Positions 25,817-34,889 of a stretch of DNA of 64,000 nucleotides are shown piece by piece. Each line of letters opens with the position of its first letter. Position 1 is the stretch's first letter. Under the pieces are notes generated by a model. The model made no database searches, was not told the DNA's origin, and saw nothing but the letters and a program-made list of their open reading frames with translations. A program made the position numbers and the translations under genes. This DNA comes from Hyphococcus sp. (lineage in GTDB: Bacteria; Pseudomonadota; Alphaproteobacteria; Caulobacterales; Parvularculaceae), in contig JANQON010000007.1 of the NCBI GenBank assembly GCA_028289605.1, positions 62,001 to 126,000 on the forward strand, read 5' to 3'.

Positions 25817-26215
25817 CTATTTAGCCCGCGCTTCGATAATGACAATGGCCTGGGCCAGCGGGTCGTCGTCGGTAATGGTCAGGTGAACGTGGGCTTCATG
25901 GCCTTCCGGCGTCAATTCGGCGAGCCGCGCGGCGGCGCCGCCGGTGAGCGCCATCGTCGGCTTGCCCCCTGGAAGATTAACGACGCCCATATCCTTCCAG
26001 AAGACGCCGCGATTGATGCCGGTGCCCAGCGCTTTGGCGCAAGCCTCCTTCGCTGCGAAACGCTTTGCGTAAGACGCGGCGCGCTTCAAACGCCGATCAG
26101 ATTTCGCGCGCTCGATTTCAGTGAAGCACCGTTGGGTGAACCGCTCGCCATGCCGCTCGAGCGTTCGCTCCACGCGATTAATGTCGATGATGTCGTTGCC
26201 GATGCCGATGATCAT
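25817..26215 (-). CDS. acpS: Holo-[acyl-carrier-protein] synthase
   Basis: A 132-residue protein with the AcpS signature [13 protein letters not shown] (metal-binding Asp) and [12 protein letters not shown] (catalytic Glu/Lys). It moves the phosphopantetheine of CoA to a Ser on acyl carrier protein. The ATG at 26215 shares its A with the TGA of pdxJ, so translation is coupled. The conserved order pdxJ-acpS-lepB-rnc-era supports the call. Confidence 0.95.
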   Translation of the reverse strand: MIIGIGNDIIDINRVERTLERHGERFTQRCFTEIERAKSDRRLKRAASYAKRFAAKEACAKALGTGINRGVFWKDMGVVNLPGGKPTMALTGGAAARLAELTPEGHEAHVHLTITDDDPLAQAIVIIEARAK

Positions 26216-26976
26216 CAAAAATGCCTGCCGGTTCGCGCATCCTGCATCAGGCGCTTCATCTCCTTCACCGCTTCCGCGAGACCCATGAACACGCTTTCGC
26301 CGACGAGAAAATGCCCAATATTCAGTTCACGAAGTTGAGGCAGTGCGGCAATCGGCTGCACATTGTGAAAGGTCAGCCCATGACCGGCGTGCACTTCCAG
26401 GCCCAGCGAGTCCGCGAACGCGGCCGCCGTTCTAATCTTGTCGAATTCTGCTTCGATGCGTTTAGGTTCCGTTGCGATGACGGCTTCGTAGTAGGCGCCG
26501 GTGTGGATCTCTATTACCGGCGCCCCCGCCGATTTCGCGGCCTCTATTTGGCGCTTCTCCGGATCTACAAAAAGTGAAACGCGAATGCCGGCGTCATTCA
26601 GCTCTCTGACGAAAGGCGAAATGAAATTGTGCTGCCCCGAAACATCCAGCCCGCCCTCCGTCGTACGCTCATTGCGATTTTCGGGCACAATGCAACAGCC
26701 GTGGGGCATCACCTCGGTGCAAAGCTTGTGCATTTCCGCCGTCGCAGCCATCTCAAAATTGAGCGGCAGGTCGACTTCTTCTTTGAGACGGCGCATGTCA
26801 TCGTCTCGAATGTGGCGTCGGTCCTCACGCAAATGCGCGGTGATGCCGTCGGCGCCTGCGGTCGCCACAAGCTGGGCGGCGCGCACGGGGTCCGGGTGAT
26901 CGCCGCCCCGCGCGTTCCGGATCGTTGCAACGTGATCAATATTGACGCCAAGGCGAAGCGGGCTTTGCTGTGTCAC
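26215..26976 (-). CDS. pdxJ: Pyridoxine 5'-phosphate synthase
   Basis: A 253-residue TIM-barrel protein with [17 protein letters not shown] at the N-terminus, [12 protein letters not shown], the catalytic Glu in FEMAAT and VHAGHGLTF near the end. All are typical of PdxJ. It joins 3-amino-1-hydroxyacetone 1-phosphate with deoxyxylulose 5-phosphate to form pyridoxine 5'-phosphate, the last ring-closing step of vitamin B6 synthesis. It overlaps the end of pyrE by four bases and runs directly into acpS. Confidence 0.96.
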   Translation of the reverse strand: MTQQSPLRLGVNIDHVATIRNARGGDHPDPVRAAQLVATAGADGITAHLREDRRHIRDDDMRRLKEEVDLPLNFEMAATAEMHKLCTEVMPHGCCIVPENRNERTTEGGLDVSGQHNFISPFVRELNDAGIRVSLFVDPEKRQIEAAKSAGAPVIEIHTGAYYEAVIATEPKRIEAEFDKIRTAAAFADSLGLEVHAGHGLTFHNVQPIAALPQLRELNIGHFLVGESVFMGLAEAVKEMKRLMQDARTGRHF

Positions 26977-27560
26977 TGACTGACCCCGCGGCTGCCCGGC
27001 TTGACCGCCGGCGTATTCTTTAAATGCTCGGGCAATGCGTCAGCCGGCCAGGCGTCAACTTTCAGCGCCGCAAGCGGAATGATCGGCGCGCCGACATCCA
27101 CAGCGCCGGCCGAGCGATCAACCAAACAGGCCAGCGCCAGAACCTCGCCGCCGGCTTTGCGCACGGCGGAGATCGCTTCGCGCGCCGACAGGCCAGTTGA
27201 TACGATGTCTTCAACCACGACAACGCGCGCGCCGGCGCTCATTTGAAATCCGCGGCGCAATTGAAATTCGCCGTCAACGCGCTCGAGAAACATAAACGGC
27301 GCGCCCATATGCCGCGCGGTCTCATAACCATAGATGATAGCGCCCATCGCCGGCGAAATCACAAAATCAATCTGTCCGCCCACTGCGCTTTTTGTTTTTT
27401 TTGCCAGCGCCCGGCAAAGCCGCTCGGTTCGATCAGGATACATCGAGACAATAGACTTGTTGAGATATGTGTCGGAATGCAATCCGGACGAGAGAACAAA
27501 GTGCCCTTTCTGCAGGGCCCCGGCCTCTTCAAATTCCTTCAGCGCTTCAGAGCTGTTCAT
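26973..27560 (-). CDS. pyrE: Orotate phosphoribosyltransferase
   Basis: A 195-residue protein with the PRPP-binding motif VVVVEDIVSTG and the N-terminal substrate segment GHFVLSSGLHSDTY, both standard for PyrE. The segment FVISPAMGAIIYGYETARHM is the other substrate-facing loop. It makes OMP from orotate and PRPP in pyrimidine synthesis. The start lies 14 bases inside the 3' end of the rsh gene, so the two are coupled, a layout seen in other Alphaproteobacteria. The length is normal. Confidence 0.94.
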   Translation of the reverse strand: MNSSEALKEFEEAGALQKGHFVLSSGLHSDTYLNKSIVSMYPDRTERLCRALAKKTKSAVGGQIDFVISPAMGAIIYGYETARHMGAPFMFLERVDGEFQLRRGFQMSAGARVVVVEDIVSTGLSAREAISAVRKAGGEVLALACLVDRSAGAVDVGAPIIPLAALKVDAWPADALPEHLKNTPAVKPGSRGVSQ

Positions 27561-29955
27561 CGTCTTTCGATCCCGTCCGTTCAGCGGCGATTACACTCGG
27601 CGCGGCGCGAACGCCCGCAAGCATCTGGCTGAGTTGCTTGGCGTCGCTCACCTCCACGTCCATTACCATGTCCAGGAATTCCCGGCTGCGGTTGAGTAGG
27701 CGCATTGACGCAACAGAGACGCCGTATCTTGCAATGATCCCGGCGACTTCCGACAAAACGCCAACGCCGTTGCGTACGGTGATTGTAATGCGCGCGAACG
27801 CGGTTACGTGCTCTTCTTCCTTGTCGCGCCACTTGAGATCCAGCCAGTGCGACTGCGGCGGATCCGTGGCGGCGAGAACATCGCAATAAATTGTGTGGAC
27901 TTTGATCGCCCCATCCTCCTGACGGATTCCGACGATTCTCTCGCCCGGCAACGGCGTGCAACAGCGCGCCATGGTGACCGAAACGCCCGGCGTCAAACCC
28001 GATATCGCGACGCGCGGCTTGAAGGCGTTCAAGCTGGCGGGACGAATCTCGCCCTCAGCGGCAGCGGAAGCCCCTGGATAGACGGCCTCGATCAGATCAG
28101 CCACGGGAAGGTCGCCCCGCCCGACCGAAACAAGCACGTCTTCCACCGACTTCTTGTTGAGATGGCGAAGCCCCGCGCGCACGCCCTTCAGGGAGAATTG
28201 CAAATTCGCGCCGGTAAACACGCTTTCCGCAATCGAACGGCCAAGTGCGAGATGCTCATCATACTGCATTTTCTTGATACGCCGACGAATGGCGCTGCGC
28301 GCCCGCCCGGTAACGGCGATTGATTCCCACTCTGCGGGCACCGGCGCGTTCTCGGACCGCAAAACCTGAACGACGTCGCCGGTTTCCAGCGGCGTTCTTA
28401 GTGGGCGTTGAATGCCGTTGATCTTCGCGCCGATGCAACTGTCGCCAACATCCGTGTGCACGGCGTATGCGAAGTCGAGCGACGTTGAACCTTTCGGCAA
28501 GGCGATCACGCGGCTCTTCGGGGTAAAACAAAAAACCTGATCCTGGAAAAGCTCAAGCTTCGCGTAGGCAAGCGCTTCATCGGCGTCCTCACCGGACTGA
28601 AACATCTCAACCAGCCGACGCGGCGTTTCATAGGGGTCGTATTGTCCCGGCGCGACAATTTCGATGCCGGCCCCGCCCGCATCCTTATACTGCCAATGTG
28701 CGGCGACGCCCCGCTCCGCAGTGTCATGCATTTCGTGGGTGCGGATCTGGATCTCTATTCGTTGACGACGCCCATCCGCCCAGGGTGGGCCGATCACTGC
28801 GGTGTGAATTGAACGATAGTTGTTTGGTTTCGGCGCGGAAATGTAATCATCAAACTCTGAGGGAATCATGCGCCAGCCGCGATGGATGACCCCCAGCGTG
28901 CGATAGCAGTCCTCTTCGTTGTCAACCAACACGCGGAATGCGTAGATATCGGCAAGCTCGTCGAATGATACGCTTTTCTGGGTCATCTTGCGCCAAATGG
29001 AATAAGGGCGCTTTTCCCGGCTGCTGACTTGCGCGCGAATGCTCTCGGCGACAAGGCGTTCGCGCAGCGTATTGGCGACTTCCACCACGCCGGATACGGA
29101 ATGCTTGTGCAGGTCTTCCAGGCGACGGCTGATGGTTTGGTGAGCGTCCGGGCTGAGTTCCTTAAAGGCGATGTCCTCAAGCTCTTCGCGAAATCGTTGT
29201 ACGCCGATGCGCCCAGCCAGCGGCGCGTATATTTCCATCGTTTCCAGTGCGATGCGTTGTCGCTTCGCCGCTTTTTCAATGTGATGAAGCGTTCGCATAT
29301 TGTGCAAACGGTCGGCGAGCTTGACGAGCAAGACCCGCACGTCATCGGCCATCGCAACAACGAACTTTCTGAAATTCTCCGCTTGCTTGCTCGCGCCGTC
29401 CGGCAACTCGAACTGGGAAAGCTTGGTCACCCCATCGACAAGCCGCGCGACCTCAGCGCCGAACGCGGCATCTATATCGGCGACTGTGTGGTCGGTGTCT
29501 TCAACAACGTCGTGCAGCAACGCTGTGACAACGGTCGCCGCATCGGCGCGCAATTCCGTCAGAATCGCTGCGACCGCCAACGGGTGAGAGAAGTAGGGAT
29601 CGCCGGATTGACGCGTTTGCCCGCCATGCGCCTTCATCGCAAATACATAAGCGCGATTGAGAAGGCCTTCGTCCGCATCGGGATCGTAGGACTTAACCCG
29701 TTCTACGAGCTCTGTCTGGCGAATAAAGCCGACCGGATGCGTCTTGCGCGTCGACGCACTGTTCGAAACAACCTCTGGCGCGCCAGGCGACGCCGTGCGT
29801 CCGTCATCGCCAACAACCGACGTTGCATCGACCTCTTGCGAAGCCGTCTGCGGCGCAGATTCTGGCGCGTTTTTCGCATGTGTCGTTCCGCCGTTGTCGC
29901 CGGCGATGTTGTCGCCGGAAGTCGCATTTCGGCCGATGGTGTTGTGGCTGCCCAT
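27547..29955 (-). CDS. Bifunctional (p)ppGpp synthetase/hydrolase, RelA/SpoT family
   Basis: An 802-residue long RSH protein. I placed the start at the ATG at 29955 with AGGAAA upstream. A poorly conserved, Gly/Ser/Thr-rich N-terminal extension of about 75 residues precedes the usual start (IRQTELVERVKSYDP). Then come the HD hydrolase domain (ALLHDVVEDTDHT), the synthetase domain (YAFRVLVDNEEDCYRTLG), TGS, helical and ACT (ITITVRNGVGVLSEVAGI) domains. The intact HD motif means both making and breaking of (p)ppGpp is expected, as for alphaproteobacterial Rsh/SpoT. It heads the operon toward pyrE, with rpoZ upstream. Confidence 0.95.
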   Translation of the reverse strand: MGSHNTIGRNATSGDNIAGDNGGTTHAKNAPESAPQTASQEVDATSVVGDDGRTASPGAPEVVSNSASTRKTHPVGFIRQTELVERVKSYDPDADEGLLNRAYVFAMKAHGGQTRQSGDPYFSHPLAVAAILTELRADAATVVTALLHDVVEDTDHTVADIDAAFGAEVARLVDGVTKLSQFELPDGASKQAENFRKFVVAMADDVRVLLVKLADRLHNMRTLHHIEKAAKRQRIALETMEIYAPLAGRIGVQRFREELEDIAFKELSPDAHQTISRRLEDLHKHSVSGVVEVANTLRERLVAESIRAQVSSREKRPYSIWRKMTQKSVSFDELADIYAFRVLVDNEEDCYRTLGVIHRGWRMIPSEFDDYISAPKPNNYRSIHTAVIGPPWADGRRQRIEIQIRTHEMHDTAERGVAAHWQYKDAGGAGIEIVAPGQYDPYETPRRLVEMFQSGEDADEALAYAKLELFQDQVFCFTPKSRVIALPKGSTSLDFAYAVHTDVGDSCIGAKINGIQRPLRTPLETGDVVQVLRSENAPVPAEWESIAVTGRARSAIRRRIKKMQYDEHLALGRSIAESVFTGANLQFSLKGVRAGLRHLNKKSVEDVLVSVGRGDLPVADLIEAVYPGASAAAEGEIRPASLNAFKPRVAISGLTPGVSVTMARCCTPLPGERIVGIRQEDGAIKVHTIYCDVLAATDPPQSHWLDLKWRDKEEEHVTAFARITITVRNGVGVLSEVAGIIARYGVSVASMRLLNRSREFLDMVMDVEVSDAKQLSQMLAGVRAAPSVIAAERTGSKDDEQL

Positions 29956-30058
29956 GGCTTTCCTGAAGAGCAAGTTTACGCGTTTCGATTATCAAACACG
30001 TAAACGGGGCCGCTGAATAGACGCCGAAAGCCGGCTAAAACGCCGCGACGGCTAGGGG

Positions 30059-30424
30059 CTATCCCTTCGGCAGCGTTTGCGGGCTCGTCATCCCGGCGGC
30101 CTGGATCGCTTTCAGGTAATCGTCTTCGGACATTTTGTCGAATTCCGGCGCATCCGCTTTTTCTGGCGCCGTTTCCGCCTCGTCCGCCTCTTCGGTTTCG
30201 ACCTGTTTTTGCAGAGACTGCACCAAGTCCTCGTCCAGTTCGTCAGGCTTCAACGCCGCGTCGGCGATTTCCCGTAGGGCGACGACCGGGTTCTTATCGT
30301 TGTCGCGCTCAACCTCCAGCGGTGCGCCAGACGATAAAACTCGGGCGCGGTGCGCGGCCAGCAGGACGAGATCGAACCGGTTTTCGACTTTTTCTACGCA
30401 ATCCTCGACGGTCACGCGGGCCAT
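30059..30424 (-). CDS. rpoZ: DNA-directed RNA polymerase omega subunit
   Basis: A 121-residue protein. I set the start at [13 protein letters not shown], the universal omega N-terminus, although the frame is open further upstream. The core [14 protein letters not shown] is standard. An acidic Glu/Ala/Asp C-terminal tail of about 50 residues is typical of alphaproteobacterial omega. Omega helps RNA polymerase assembly and forms part of a ppGpp site, which fits its place beside the rsh gene. The spacing to rsh is about 100 bases. Confidence 0.93.
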   Translation of the reverse strand: MARVTVEDCVEKVENRFDLVLLAAHRARVLSSGAPLEVERDNDKNPVVALREIADAALKPDELDEDLVQSLQKQVETEEADEAETAPEKADAPEFDKMSEDDYLKAIQAAGMTSPQTLPKG

Positions 30425-30533
30425 CGGCGTCTCCTCAATGCATTCTCTTCGACGCCGGGTCCCGGCGAGCCCGACGAAATATCCCCTTGAGCCGCCGGAT
30501 TCAAGCGCTGCAGTGCAAAATTCGGAAAGAATC

Positions 30534-31022
30534 TCAGCTAATCCGGGCCGCCGTCCGCTCCGGCAGGCGCGCCAGCCGGTCTGAGACCGTGCCGCGCCCG
30601 CCCGGGGGGCGCCAATCCGGTGCGATATCAGCGATCGGCGCCAGCACGAAGTCGCGATGCGCCATCCGGGGGTGCGGCAATATCGGGCCTCCATCGGCGC
30701 CGTCGGATTGGACGCCGTCATAGGCGATGAGGTCGAGATCGAGCGTCCGTGGGGCGTTCTTCTCCAGCCGGCGGCGCCCGAAAGCATCTTCGATGGCGTG
30801 CAGCGCCGCCATCAAGGCCCTGGGCGTCAGGTCGGTTTGCAGCCGGGCCGCGGCGTTAACGAAGGCGGGGTCGCTGGGATCCGGCCAGGCGGGGCTTTCA
30901 TAGAGCGGCGACTGCGCAACCACCCGCGCAACACGAGCAACCGCGAAAAAGGAACGTAAAACAATCTGTTGCGAATCAAGCCCGCAAAAAGGCAGACTGG
31001 ACCCTGCTGCAATCAAAATCAT
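30534..31022 (-). CDS. folK: 2-amino-4-hydroxy-6-hydroxymethyldihydropteridine pyrophosphokinase
   Basis: A 162-residue protein with [20 protein letters not shown] and the signature [20 protein letters not shown], in which the two Asp of DLDL bind Mg-[17 protein letters not shown] follows, as in all HPPK. It activates the pterin for folate synthesis. The N-terminus ([10 protein letters not shown]) lacks the usual extended LGSN loop but fits the fold. It diverges from the NYN gene with 70 bases between. It is an upstream neighbour of rpoZ, as in related genomes. Confidence 0.93.
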   Translation of the reverse strand: MILIAAGSSLPFCGLDSQQIVLRSFFAVARVARVVAQSPLYESPAWPDPSDPAFVNAAARLQTDLTPRALMAALHAIEDAFGRRRLEKNAPRTLDLDLIAYDGVQSDGADGGPILPHPRMAHRDFVLAPIADIAPDWRPPGGRGTVSDRLARLPERTAARIS

Positions 31023-31092
31023 GTTTTCAGCAATTCAAATGATGCGCCGGCGCCATTCATACTCAAGGCGTCACATCCTGACAGAGGTAATG

Positions 31093-31719
31093 ATGGCGAA
31101 TTTCTTGGGACTGAGGCAATCGGAGAAAACAGCCTTTTTCATTGATGGGGCCAATCTTTACAAGGCCGCGCGAAATCTTGGGTTCGACATTGATTACAAG
31201 AGCGTTTTGGCGAAGGCCCAAGACGGTTGCCAGCTCTTACGCGCTTCCTACTATACCGCCATTCAGGAAGATCGCGAACAGGACTATTCTCCTCTGCGGC
31301 CCCTGGTCGATTGGCTCGACTATAACGGCTACGCCATGGTGACGAAGGCGACCCGGGAATTCACCGACAGTCAGGGACGCAAGCGGTTTAAGGGATCAAC
31401 CGACATAGAACTTGTCACAGACTTGTTCATGTTGGCGCCGCGCCTGGACCATGCGGTCGTCTTCAGCGGCAACGGTGATTTCCGCCGGGCGATTGAGGCC
31501 GTTCAGCAAATGGGCGTGCGCGTGAGCGTCGTTTCCACCGTCAAGTCTTCCCCGCCCATGGCTTCAGACGAACTGCGCCGGCAGGCGGACAGTTTTTTCG
31601 ACCTCGCCGATCTGGAAAAAATCGTCGGCCGGACCGGCGGGCCTGCGCGCCGCTCAAAAGACGACGACGTTGACGACTACGAAGACGATTTTGAGGACGA
31701 ATTCGACGATATCGACTAA
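31093..31719 (+). CDS. NYN/LabA-like RNase-fold protein
   Basis: A 208-residue protein. I chose the second of two adjacent ATGs (31093) because AGAGG sits five bases upstream. The NYN/DUF88 core runs from TAFFIDGANLYKAARNLGFD to VTDLFMLAPRLDHAVVFSG, with the conserved Asp residues (FIDG, TDIELVTD, GNGDF) of a PIN-like metal site. The tail is strongly acidic (KDDDVDDYEDDFEDEFDDID). LabA-family proteins are proposed RNA nucleases in RNA turnover. In Alphaproteobacteria it often lies beside folK-rpoZ-rsh. The function is inferred from family only. Confidence 0.85.
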   Translation: MANFLGLRQSEKTAFFIDGANLYKAARNLGFDIDYKSVLAKAQDGCQLLRASYYTAIQEDREQDYSPLRPLVDWLDYNGYAMVTKATREFTDSQGRKRFKGSTDIELVTDLFMLAPRLDHAVVFSGNGDFRRAIEAVQQMGVRVSVVSTVKSSPPMASDELRRQADSFFDLADLEKIVGRTGGPARRSKDDDVDDYEDDFEDEFDDID

Positions 31720-31721
31720 CT

Positions 31722-32372
31722 GTGCCGAAAGCCGCCCCCAATCCGCCCCTCGACTGCGACTTGTGCTCCCGACTGGCCGAGTTTCGTCGCACTAATGCGG
31801 AGGCGTTTCCGGACTACCTTAACGCGCCCGCGCCGACATTCGGCGACTTGGACGCCTCGCTGCTTATCGTCGGTCTTGCGCCGGGGCTGCACGGCGCCAA
31901 CAAAACCGGGCGCCCCTTTACCGGCGATTTCGCCGGCGACCTCCTCTATGCGACCATCGCGCGGTTCGGTTTCTCAAACGACAAATATGATGCGCGCCCC
32001 GACGACGGCCTCCGGCTCCGCGGCGCGGCGATTACAAACGCCGTCCGCTGCGTGCCGCCGCAGAACAAGCCGACCGGCGCCGAGATCAAAACCTGCCGAC
32101 CCTTTCTCGTGGCGCAGATTGAAGCAATGCCCTCACTGAGAGCAATATTATGCCTTGGTCGCATTGCTCACGACTCCACGGTCGCCGCATTTGGATTAAA
32201 GCAACGACAAGCCCCTTTTTCCCACGGCGCCCAACACCGTATCCCGGGCCGAGATTTCCACCTGTTCGACAGTTATCACTGCTCGCGGTACAACACGAAC
32301 ACCGGTAGACTGACGGAGACAATGTTTGCTTCGGTTTTCGCAAACATTCGCGCGCATCTCGACGCCGCGTGA
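31722..32372 (+). CDS. Uracil-DNA glycosylase, family 5-like
   Basis: A 216-residue protein with a GTG start two bases after the NYN stop. Four Cys placed as CDLC, ITNAVRCVPP and KTCRPF match the Fe-S ligands of family 4/5 glycosylases. The active-site motif GLAPGLHGANKTGRPFTGDF and the late strand HLFDSYHCSRYNTNTG are typical of UdgB (family 5). It removes uracil, and often hypoxanthine, from DNA. It probably shares a transcript with the NYN gene; a link to RNA metabolism is not evident. Confidence 0.88.
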   Translation: MPKAAPNPPLDCDLCSRLAEFRRTNAEAFPDYLNAPAPTFGDLDASLLIVGLAPGLHGANKTGRPFTGDFAGDLLYATIARFGFSNDKYDARPDDGLRLRGAAITNAVRCVPPQNKPTGAEIKTCRPFLVAQIEAMPSLRAILCLGRIAHDSTVAAFGLKQRQAPFSHGAQHRIPGRDFHLFDSYHCSRYNTNTGRLTETMFASVFANIRAHLDAA

Positions 32373-32411
32373 ACGCTGCGGAGGCCGAACGCCAGCGATG
32401 CGAATAACGCC

Positions 32412-32879
32412 ATGAGACGCAACTGGGGCCTTCCCACAAAGAACGGCGAGCGCGCCTTTCTCGACGCGAAGACAGCAAAACCGCTGATGACGCTGTTTGT
32501 CTCAGCAGTTTTCGGCGTGATCGGCGCATGTATCGCCGCGATGAGCTTCGCCGAAGCAAGGGACGTGATCGCCGGCCTGTTCCACGGCGGCACGCTCATT
32601 GCCGCGGTTGTGGCCGCGGGGTTTGGCTGCTGGGCCTATGTTTGGCTTGCCCGACCGCGATTCGCGGCGCAGTTCACCGCCGAGGGCGATGGGTTTTCCA
32701 GCCTTTTGCGGTTTTACGCCCGGACCGCCGTAATTCTAATGCTCGTGCTCATCCTTGGGCGGGTGTCGCCGGCTATCTTGCCGGAAATCGCGACGGTGCT
32801 GATCTTGTGCGCTTCGGGCGGCGCCGGTGCGGCGGCGGCGTTTCAGACCGTGCTCACTTTTGTTCCGTATTATGAGTAA
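32412..32879 (+). CDS. Small polytopic membrane protein, unknown function
   Basis: A 155-residue protein with four predicted TM helices (LFVSAVFGVIGACIAAM, GGTLIAAVVAAGFGCWAYV, YARTAVILMLVLILGRV, TVLILCASGGAGAAAAF). A short positive N-terminus is followed by FLDAKTAKP. No catalytic or transport motif was recognised. It starts 39 bases after the glycosylase and converges end-to-end with the methyltransferase-like gene, so it may belong to the NYN/UDG transcript. Confidence 0.6.
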   Translation: MRRNWGLPTKNGERAFLDAKTAKPLMTLFVSAVFGVIGACIAAMSFAEARDVIAGLFHGGTLIAAVVAAGFGCWAYVWLARPRFAAQFTAEGDGFSSLLRFYARTAVILMLVLILGRVSPAILPEIATVLILCASGGAGAAAAFQTVLTFVPYYE

Positions 32880-33353
32880 CTAGAGCCACCGTCGCGTGCG
32901 CTCTTTGAACTCCCGGTAGTCGACGCCGAACTTTCGCTCAAGATACGCCTCTTCCTGCGGAATGACTGCGAAGTGAAAGATTGCGCCTGCAATCAGCGTC
33001 GTCGCGATGATCCAGACATTCAGGGTTGCAAAGCCAAATCCAACGCCGAACAGCACCATGGCGAGATAGATGGGATTGCGCGAAAACCGATAGACGCCTT
33101 CGGTGAGCAATACATGCGAAGGCGTCGCCGGAGGCAATGTTTCACCGGTTTCTGCGAATGCGGTTACCGCTGAAATGACGAAAACAAGAGCCGCCAAAAG
33201 CAGAACGCCCCCAATCGCTTCGCCCAGAATATCTGGTATCGGCAAATAACCGCCGGCGAAAAAACGAATAATGAATCCGACAAGCAGGGCGGAAAAGAAT
33301 ACAGTAGGCGGATGAACGAAGACTTCCGGCCGATCCTCCAGTTGTTCGCTCAT
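32880..33353 (-). CDS. Membrane methyltransferase-like protein (ICMT/PEMT family)
   Basis: A 157-residue protein with about four TM helices. It has the ICMT/PEMT-family C-terminal motif: LLTEGVYRFSRNPIYLAMVL, then PQEEAYLERKFGVDYREFKERTRRW. The RNP-Y and E-E pattern binds S-adenosylmethionine in isoprenylcysteine and phospholipid methyltransferases. The bacterial substrate is unknown; lipid N-methylation is one option. It lies 2 bases after the smpB stop on the same strand. Confidence 0.8.
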   Translation of the reverse strand: MSEQLEDRPEVFVHPPTVFFSALLVGFIIRFFAGGYLPIPDILGEAIGGVLLLAALVFVISAVTAFAETGETLPPATPSHVLLTEGVYRFSRNPIYLAMVLFGVGFGFATLNVWIIATTLIAGAIFHFAVIPQEEAYLERKFGVDYREFKERTRRWL

Positions 33354-33355
33354 GC

Positions 33356-33829
33356 TTATCCCCGGTCTCGCAACAACCGCCCCTGTTGGCGTTTCCAGTC
33401 GCGGTCCTTCACCGTGTCGCGCTTGTCCGGCGCTTTCTTGCCCTCGCCTATCCCAAGCTCAAGTTTCGCGACGCCGCGGTCGTTGAAATAAAGCCGCAGC
33501 GGCACAAGGGTAAATCCCTTTCGCTCCACAGCTTGGGCCAGCCGCGCAATCTCACGCTTGTGCAACAGCATTTTGCGTTTGCGTTTGGGTTCATGGTTTT
33601 GCCGGTTGCCGGCGGAATACTCCGGAATGTTGGCGTTGATGAGCCAGATCGCGTCATCTTCCGGCGCCGCGTAGCTTTCTGCGATATTGGCTTTGCCCTC
33701 GCGCAGCGCCTTAACTTCGGTGCCGGTCAGCATCAGCCCCGCCTCGATAACGTCTGTGATGTGATAATCGAAACGCGCGCGCCGGTTTTCCGCAATGATC
33801 TTGCGGTTGTCTTCTTTTTTCGGCGCCAT
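33356..33829 (-). CDS. smpB: SsrA-binding protein SmpB
   Basis: A 157-residue protein with the OB-fold core [35 protein letters not shown], the RNA-contact segment [13 protein letters not shown], and the C-terminal helix ([15 protein letters not shown], then the terminal Lys/Arg tail). It binds tmRNA and delivers it to stalled ribosomes. Its ATG shares a base with the dapA stop, so the two are coupled. No tmRNA gene was seen in this window. Confidence 0.95.
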   Translation of the reverse strand: MAPKKEDNRKIIAENRRARFDYHITDVIEAGLMLTGTEVKALREGKANIAESYAAPEDDAIWLINANIPEYSAGNRQNHEPKRKRKMLLHKREIARLAQAVERKGFTLVPLRLYFNDRGVAKLELGIGEGKKAPDKRDTVKDRDWKRQQGRLLRDRG

Positions 33830-34710
33830 CAGCCAACGAGATCCAAACCCTCAAGGGCCGCGCGCACTTTTGACTGCGCTTCACTTGACGCCGGAACAAG
33901 CGGCAGCCGGACCTCGGGCGCGCACAATCCCATAAGCGACAGCGCATACTTGGCGGGCCCGGGGGACGCGTCAGAGAAAAGCGCGCTATGTAGCGGCGCT
34001 AACTTGTCCTGCAGCGCCAGTGCGGCGGCATAGTCGCCGTTCAGGGTCGCCTCTTGCATTTTGGCGCAGAGCGCCGGCGCCACATTCGATGTTACTGAGA
34101 TGCAGCCTGTCCCGCCCATCGCGTTGTAACCGACAGCCGTCATATCCTCGCCGGACAGTTGAATGAAATCTTCGCCGCACCGGACTCGCTGCAGCGCCGC
34201 GCGCGCCAGGTCGCCCGTCGCGTCCTTGACGCCCACAATCCGGGGCAGTTCCGCCAGTGATGCAAGCGTTTCAACGGAAATATCCACCGCCGTGCGGGCC
34301 GGGATATTGTAAACAACGATAGGAATATTCGTTGCGTCATGAAGGGCGGTATAATGCGCCAGGACGCCGGTTTGGTTCGGCCGGTTGTAATACCCCGTCA
34401 CCGCAAGCAACGCATCGGCGCCGAACCGTTCGGCGCGCTGGGCGATGGAAATCGCATAGGCCGTGTCGTTTGCGCCTGCGCCGGCGATCACCGGCGCGCG
34501 ACCGCCCGCCGCGTCGATGCACAGCCCGATCACCCGTTCATGCTCGTCGTCGGTTAACGTCGCCGACTCGCCGGTCGTCCCCACAGGCACCAGGCCGTGC
34601 GTTCCGGCGTCGATCTGTCGTTCCACAAGCGCGCAGAACGCCTTTTCGTCGATTTCGCCATTGCGAAACGGCGTGACCAGCGCGGTTATTGACCCTTTAA
34701 GTTCTTTCAT
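33829..34710 (-). CDS. dapA: 4-hydroxy-tetrahydrodipicolinate synthase
   Basis: A 293-residue TIM-barrel aldolase. GTTGESATL binds pyruvate, VTGYYNRP carries the catalytic Tyr, and [10 protein letters not shown] carries the Schiff-base Lys. It condenses pyruvate with aspartate semialdehyde, the first committed step to diaminopimelate and lysine. The order dapA-smpB next to a divergent slt gene is common in this bacterial class. It diverges from the transglycosylase with about 180 bases between. Confidence 0.95.
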   Translation of the reverse strand: MKELKGSITALVTPFRNGEIDEKAFCALVERQIDAGTHGLVPVGTTGESATLTDDEHERVIGLCIDAAGGRAPVIAGAGANDTAYAISIAQRAERFGADALLAVTGYYNRPNQTGVLAHYTALHDATNIPIVVYNIPARTAVDISVETLASLAELPRIVGVKDATGDLARAALQRVRCGEDFIQLSGEDMTAVGYNAMGGTGCISVTSNVAPALCAKMQEATLNGDYAAALALQDKLAPLHSALFSDASPGPAKYALSLMGLCAPEVRLPLVPASSEAQSKVRAALEGLDLVG

Positions 34711-34889
34711 TGGCTCATTTTTCTGAAATGTAACCGTTCGATAGCGCTCCGCAGAAGCTTCATCAAGCCGCCGCCTGTTCAGCTAGGCTCCCGATTGGGC
34801 TAAAGTGTGGTTAAAAGGCGCATGAAACTTGCTTTGACGTGATCGATCTCTCGCCGCAGGAGTCGGGTGGGGAAAAACGGAGTTTGAGT

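Noticed and set aside
30425-30787. In-frame N-terminal extension of rpoZ
   Set aside because: The extension overlaps folK's 3' part, lacks similarity to omega, and the universal start MARVTVED is at 30424.
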